The notes beneath the pieces were generated by a model, which had not been told where the DNA came from, did no database searches, and saw only the letters and a list, made by a program, of their open reading frames with translations. The position numbers and the translations under genes were made by a program. Positions 58,366 through 64,000 of a DNA stretch of 64,000 nt are shown in pieces (position 1 is the first letter of the stretch; the number at the start of each line of letters is the position of its first letter). Source of the stretch: Ianthella basta. Taxonomy: Eukaryota > Porifera > Demospongiae > Verongiida > Ianthellidae. The stretch spans positions 3,260,672-3,324,671 of the forward strand of contig OZ025885.1 in assembly GCA_964019415.1 (NCBI GenBank), read 5' to 3'.

Positions 58366-61020
58366 TGGCCTCATCACTGGGAACAGATCAAATAAAGAAG
58401 AGTTGGTTGTGGAGTTAAAAAGATTATGGAGGGTACTTTTGATGGGGGTGTCCCTATAAATATAATATTATAATTTATTGTCAGTGTTGTGCTGTCTATA
58501 TGACAGTGCATATCTCATGTTTATTTTAGAATGAGATCATTGTGTGTGGATGATGAAATGAGCCACACAAGTACAACATAATTATAATAACAATGCTAAC
58601 ACCCTATCTATAGCATTTTCACGATTTAACTAATGAATTGTTAAATGGAGTGGTACTCTTGTGGAAACTGAAAAGCTTGATTGCCATAAATTGAACCCTA
58701 TACAGTAGCAAGGTAAGCCCTATGATTGCATGTTCAATTTATAGCAGGTAGCTACATAGGCGACTAACTTGGAGCTATACACTCCTGTAGGCACAATAAC
58801 TGGGTGATATTGGAGTTTTCCCACCCTTACATAACCACTTTAGTCAGGTATCCCCAACTGTACTGTCACACTTTCACTAGACCCTCCCTCCCCTCACTTG
58901 CACTTTACTGTATAGCCTCGCGACCCAAAAAGGTGGTCTGGTGTGTTGGGTGCTGCCAAGACCGGTCGTAGACAGTCAAGCTTCGACGCTAAGCCTTTTC
59001 AACGCCATACGATTGCATATATCCGTGACTAGAGCAAGTGCACTCATAGTGCGCTTGATTCGAATTTAAGCTGTTTCGAGGAGAGGGGCGCTTCCCAGCA
59101 TCATTGCAATCGCCTAATAGGCGATTACGGACTATCAAGCCTCTCCAATTAACCACCGCTCACTGGAATAGGTACACAAGCACGTCTAGTATTCACTTCT
59201 TCTCGGTGCAACAGAGGTCCACATATAATAATGGTGAAAGACAAGCTGCCACAGTGCACATTTCGAAATTAGGGGCGCTTAACAAGTTCTTGGTAATCGC
59301 CCCAGGGGCGGTATCAATATCGCCTAGGTCACGGGATTCACTTGCTGCTGGCAGACTGTCTGGGAATACAGCTAATACTATTGCATGCCTGATGGCGTGC
59401 TTCTTCAGCCATCCCTAAATGCGAAATTACAAGTGTCAAAACAATTCCATTGACAGTAGCTAGGACAGCTCAATATCTAATGAACAGCTAGTGCTGTAGC
59501 TAGCTATGTGAGATTGGATGGTCTGTGCACAAGTGATATCTACCATACACACCAGAAATGTGTCCTAGAAAGGGTAAAAATATAGCAAACGTATTGCTCA
59601 AACTCATTCTATACTGTATGGGCACTCACATGTAGCTAAAATTATAGCAACATACAAATCCAAAAAAAATTGTGCACAAATTGATCTTATCCAATGTACG
59701 TACTAACACATACAAACCACCGCCACCATCCCTAGTGTGCATGTATAGATAGCACTACTATGATGTCTGACTGTATGTACTGTTAGCATTACAAGTATAG
59801 CTAAAATTTACCTCAGTGCACACTGTAAAGCCTGGCAGATGCTATAATTATAGAGTTATGCGTAACTATTTCAAGCCAATCTTATCCCGGAATTAATGGC
59901 TGATATTGTGTTGAGCTGTGTCAAAGCAGATTGCTGACAGAGTGCACTTTGTTACTCTAGTAGTAGGTGCAGCTGGCAGTCACTACAGATGTGCGAATGA
60001 GTCCATTCCTTTTTTCATTCAAATGGCTTCTCATTCGGACCATCAATGGGAGGTAGGGTGCCTTTTAATTCCATACGTATGGTCCTAATGACTTTAATTT
60101 CATGCAGTTGAATGGTGCGCCTTCCTCATTGACCAATAAGGTACTCCCATTAGTGGATGCTCTGGGTGTTCAGACTTATGTTGTTTAACCCTGGTTAAAT
60201 GTGGTTAATCTCGCTAGCAGGAGCAACCAACGTCACATCTGTTTAGTTGGGGTTAATCCAGGTCAAGTAACCCTCCGCATGTGCAGTGCGTGCAGCGCGT
60301 GGGCTCAAACCCATTTTGCGCATCCGCAATTCCCACTTACCACGCGGGGTCAAGTGAAGTGCCGTTTGTTCTTTCTGGTTGGTCCACTCTGCCAGCATAG
60401 CGGGACAGCCTGCCCCCAGTTGGGCTTTTTTCCTACCCTCTATTCGGTTTTATTGCTGTGTCAGTACCCATGAGTTACATGTCTCCGCTCTCTTGGAGAG
60501 CGTGATGGAATGGCTTGAGCCTCCCCCCAGGTGTGACCTGGAAACTGCTAACTAATTGTTATGCAATAACCAGTAGTGATGTCATAATTTCTGGGGTCAA
60601 AGGTCATGGGCTGAGGGTTCCACTAGGTTGGTACCTGGCCATTACAGAATAGGCAAGTCGGCCTGGGCTATCCAGCCATGGACTCAGGTAAGGCAACCTA
60701 CGCATTCTGTTTACATGAACGGGAGGGAAGAGATTAAACTTCGCGTAATTGGAATTGGAATCTTATTTAGTGTGGGGACCTTTACCCAGAAGGCTACTCT
60801 TCCATGTACCACAATACACATATAAATGCACAATGTCATACTGTAAAGTAAGCCTTTCAGTGAGCAGAGTCTGATGGCAAGGGGTGCTGTCACGAAAGAT
60901 CTGCTACCTTGTCCTAGGTTTGTACCACTACAAATTCAGGCTCTTGAATCTTCCATCTAGCACCTTAGGCCACTAGCGCTTGCATGCATGTCATAGTATA
61001 CATTGTCCTCTCTATACAGA
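58366..61020. other. Spacer between the dipeptidase relic and gene 6
   Basis: No convincing gene in about 2.6 kb. AATCGCC-TAATA-GGCGATT at about 59108-59126 is a small perfect hairpin. About 60060-60180 and 60745-60900 are diverged copies of the segment upstream of gene 4 and of 14215-14400. A frame at 59104-59418 has no motif. It ends with an acceptor (CTCTCTATACAG, to 61019) one base before the gene 6 ATG. Confidence 0.45.
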
Positions 61021-63393
61021 ATGCTTAGCAGGGCAAGGAAATATGCAGAGTGTGGGGCCACTGCCAGTCCTCTGCAACAGAGACGCACTCCAGTCTCCAC
61101 CAAGCCAAGCCCCTTTCGCCTTCTCCTCTTTAAGATTAGCAAGCAACTTGTCGAGGAGGACTTGGAGAACTTAAAGGCACTAGTGCAAGATTACGGACAG
61201 GAAGATGACAAGGGCATCCTGACAGCAAAGCAGCTGCAGGAGATAACCACCATGTATAGTTTGTTGATGGCATTAGCAGGGAAACACTACATTCAGCCTC
61301 ATGACCTGTCCAATCTGGTAACTTTCCTGGAAATGAGTGGTCGCCATGACTTGGTGACAACAGAAATTGAAGATTTCCAAAGGAAACAAGAAAGTAAGTG
61401 CATCTATGCATGCTTGAAGCTTACAGTGGTTTCACGATTTCTAGTCTCGATTGACATTTGCGCATTGCACTCGATCATGTGAGTAAAGTATTGGAAGGAT
61501 AGGCTCGCACAGGATAAGCACGTGCTCCGATCTATGTGTGAGCTTATCAATCCAATACTTTACTCATGTGATTGAGTGCAATGCGCAAATGTCAATCGGG
61601 ACTAGAAATTGTGAAACCACTGTATTGATGGAAGGAGGTTTAGCTTTAGCTTGACTCATAATAATATAATTCACAATGTAATATTATTATAATACAATTA
61701 ATAAGCAATTTTAAGTAAACCATTTGTAGCCATCCTAGCCAGTCTAACTTACAGATTACTAGCATTTTCATTACTTTGCATTACCTTTATTCAATTCTTA
61801 ACACTGTACAGCACACAGTCTAAACCTACACACATTCCTACCATTGCCATTGCTGTAGGGGAGCAATAGATGCATTGTAATGGTGTTTGGTTCATTCCTT
61901 GATCCCTAACATTAGATTCACCTCCACCAGCCACTCACAGAAGAATTCACACAAAATTTGATGTCAGCACTCACCAGGAATGCATACAATTGGGTGGTCT
62001 CAGTGACCACCTGGAGCGTGTTCATTTCGAATCTCCACCATTTACTTCTAGCCCCAACCTCACCACCAATGAACAGCCAGGTTATGGCCATCAGAAGCAA
62101 AGCTCTGATCCCAGTCAGCATGCCGAAGCAAAACCAGAGCAACCAACAGATGATGAAGGCCAGATGGGCATTGCACCACTAGGTGTTGCCAGACAGCAAC
62201 AAAGAATCATTCCATACTCCTTGGCTGTCGTTCAAGTTAACATACCAGTTAGGTTGCAGCAGGCAATGAAGTGCATAGTAATTGGCCACTATGTAGATGT
62301 TTTCCGAAGCATTTACAGCCACTTTGTGGATGTTGTTAAGCGTCACACCAGGATATTTGTGAGGCCATTCACAGAGTTCAACGTTGAAGATAGCGTTGTC
62401 CTGAATTTTGGATTAGGCACACAGCAACATCTTCCCATTCAGGCACTCAATCATCCTGCCTTCTTGCGCAGTGAGAATTATGAGAGCATTCTTCAGCTAA
62501 TCATGGAAGCGGTACTCATGGCACCTAATTCCAAAGAAAACCTTGACAAGTTGCTTCATTATCCGAATCTTCATATCCCTGAGTCACTAAAGCTGCTATA
62601 TAGATCACGTCTTCCCTCGGTAGCCACTGATGAAGAACTACGGGAGGAGCTAGCCAGCCAAAGCCAACACCTTGCTGATTGGCTGAGAGGTGAACAGCAG
62701 CAAGCCGACTTTGCTGCCAGCAAGACCACACTGTACCTGGCCCAAGTCTATGATGCCACTGCCTACATCAACAGACACCAACAGAGTGCAGACTTCAGAG
62801 CAGTATTCATGCAGAAAGCAGATTTTCATGAGCGTGCAATGCAAGAACGACAGAATTATGAACCACGCACAGACCTGGAGAAGGCAGTTCTAAAGTTGGA
62901 GTCCACTCGTTCTGCACAGAGTCGAGGATATGCTTATGCTGAAATGGCCACAAATGGCCCAGAGCATCCAAAGATTCGGAGGGAGCATGCTGAAATGGCC
63001 AGATCACTACATGAGGAAGCAATAAATGACCATGCCACACCACTTTTGGAGCTCCTTCATATGCGCGAAGGAATGTCAGAAGGGGCAGCCCTTGTGGCCA
63101 ATCTGAGATTTGATCAGATGTTGAGGATCCTCCGAACAGCCCAGCTGGACTACCAACTCCACTCCAGGGAATGGAGTGAAGCAGAGAAAGAGAGGAAACT
63201 AGAGCATCATTTGGCACTCATTAAAAATGAGTTTGATCAGATCCGTGAATTGCTCTCTTCCCAATCTACGGCGCTCCCTGTCCTACAAGATCTACTTGAG
63301 AAGATGGAAGAGAGTATGGTGCCACTGAAGGAGAACGTTGCTAGAGGCTGTGTAAAGGGCTTTGCTCTTAATGATCCTACCATGAATGAATGA
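61021..63393 (+). CDS. Death-fold gene 6: DED-like domain plus conserved C-terminal domain
   Basis: Two inferred exons, 61021-61393 and 61916-63393, phase 1, joining to 616 aa, exactly the length of gene 2. The DED is the most canonical of the set: FRLLLFKISKQL (helix 1), EDLENLKALV (helix 2), TTMYSLLMAL, HDLSNLVTFLE, and an RHDL motif at residues 108-111, the RxDL signature of DEDs, followed by EIEDFQ. The linker is Ser/Pro/Gln-rich. The C-terminal domain begins at about RIIPYSLAVVQ and ends GFALNDPTMNE. The intron is only 522 bp and is largely filled by a foldback element. No catalytic motif is seen; a scaffold or adaptor role is inferred. Confidence 0.82.
61424..61622. mobile_element. 199-bp foldback MITE in the intron of gene 6
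   Basis: Arms of about 88 bp start CAGTGGTTTCACGATTTCTAG and end with the complement GAAACCACTG, flanked by TA. The arms share GACATTTGCGCATTGCACTC and GAGTAAAGTATTGG blocks. Confidence 0.85.
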
Positions 63394-64000
63394 CATAACA
63401 TACTAGAATACTAGCTACTTTTGCCAACACACGCTGTACACTGCTAACAATAATCTCACAGCTACGTATGTAGCCAGCTGCATGAAATATTGCATTCTTT
63501 GTATTCAGCTAGCTAGCTAGCTAGTTAGCTACCGTAACCCGCAATGTGCTGTAGGTAATTTATTCTTCATAACGGACGTCTTTGCTTGCTGATCCAATCA
63601 CCTCAGTGACTTTGGTCACCGACCAAATACGTACTTTATATATAGCTAACGTGTGTGTACATTTGAAGGTCACATGATCGATCAAGATGGCCGAAGACAC
63701 TGCACTTTTGCCGGAGTCACTAGCTGCGGCAGTGCCCCCGACCCGAACCCAGAAGGTCAGTTCAGACACGCGTGCACTTCGTACCACTCTGAACTTCATG
63801 TTCATCTGCTTGGTGCCTTAATAAGATACACTGGAGTACATGTATGTTTGAGACACCTGAAGCTACAAGTCTTAAATGGGCATGATGCACCTTAAGCATT
63901 GAATTGAATTGAATTGAATTGAATGTGGAAGATCATGTGTAGTACTCTGAAATTATGCTGATTTTAGAATTAATATAGCTAGTGCCTACATCAACTTCTG
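63394..64000. other. 3' flank of gene 6, homologous to the flanks of genes 2 and 3
   Basis: Closely follows 19401-20050, including the small frame at 63687 and a (GAATT)n run at about 63899-63923. By analogy a further dipeptidase copy may lie beyond the window. Confidence 0.55.
63687..63821 (+). CDS. Small conserved ORF (44 aa), copy 3
   Basis: Same frame as 19731-19865 and 32185-32325, with Asp at residue 4 and the stop directly after FICLVP. The strong start context and possible AAG/GTCAGT donor are retained. Confidence 0.35.
   Translation: MAEDTALLPESLAAAVPPTRTQKVSSDTRALRTTLNFMFICLVP

Noticed and set aside
59104-59418. 104-codon plus-strand frame near 59.1 kb
   Set aside because: No motif, no paralogue in the duplicated segments and no splice context to support it.

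Overview
The window is nuclear DNA of an animal, most plausibly a sponge or another early-branching metazoan. The genes are split by GT/AG introns, carry death-fold (DED and CARD) modules, and sit among DNA-transposon foldbacks, a Ty3-type LTR retrotransposon, LINE remnants and long (TG)n arrays. The species cannot be named from the sequence alone.

The core is a cluster of six same-strand (+) paralogues at about 1.5-8.2, 16.5-19.4, 28.8-31.7, 47.2-53.8, 55.2-57.6 and 61.0-63.4 kb. Each joins an N-terminal death-fold exon to one long 3' exon encoding a roughly 400-residue, apparently helical C-terminal domain that I do not recognise. Genes 2, 3, 4 and 6 have one DED-like exon, gene 1 has two in tandem, and gene 5 has a CARD instead. 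All inferred coding junctions are phase 1, and the intact models join to open reading frames of 728, 616, 610, 554 and 616 aa. Gene 3 is frameshifted and its stop region is displaced by a retro-insertion. The shared C-terminal domain with interchangeable death-fold heads is the best candidate for an undescribed system.

Interleaved on the minus strand are copies of a secreted VanX-like D-Ala-D-Ala dipeptidase: two intact (12-797, 9414-10199), two broken (about 20.8-21.6 and 33.5-34.1 kb) and one decayed relic (about 58.1-58.4 kb). Three of them are divergently paired with a small unknown plus-strand gene (10719, 22271, 34537), across a shared upstream region containing a conserved CACGTG. A 44-46 codon reading frame lies 3' of genes 2, 3 and 6.

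The order death-fold gene / dipeptidase / unknown gene / spacer repeats as segmental duplications of about 11.4 and 12.9 kb, starting near 8.9, 20.3 and 33.2 kb. The copies differ by (TG)n length, MITEs, a Ty3-type element (36056-41288, 274-bp LTRs, 4-bp target duplication, tRNA-Ser primer site, -1 frameshift heptamer) and LINE pieces (about 32.6-33.2 and 43.8-46.9 kb). Paralogous copies supply the empty sites for several insertions.

A secreted enzyme for a bacterial cell-wall dipeptide beside death-fold signalling genes suggests a locus for handling bacteria, but that functional link is inference.
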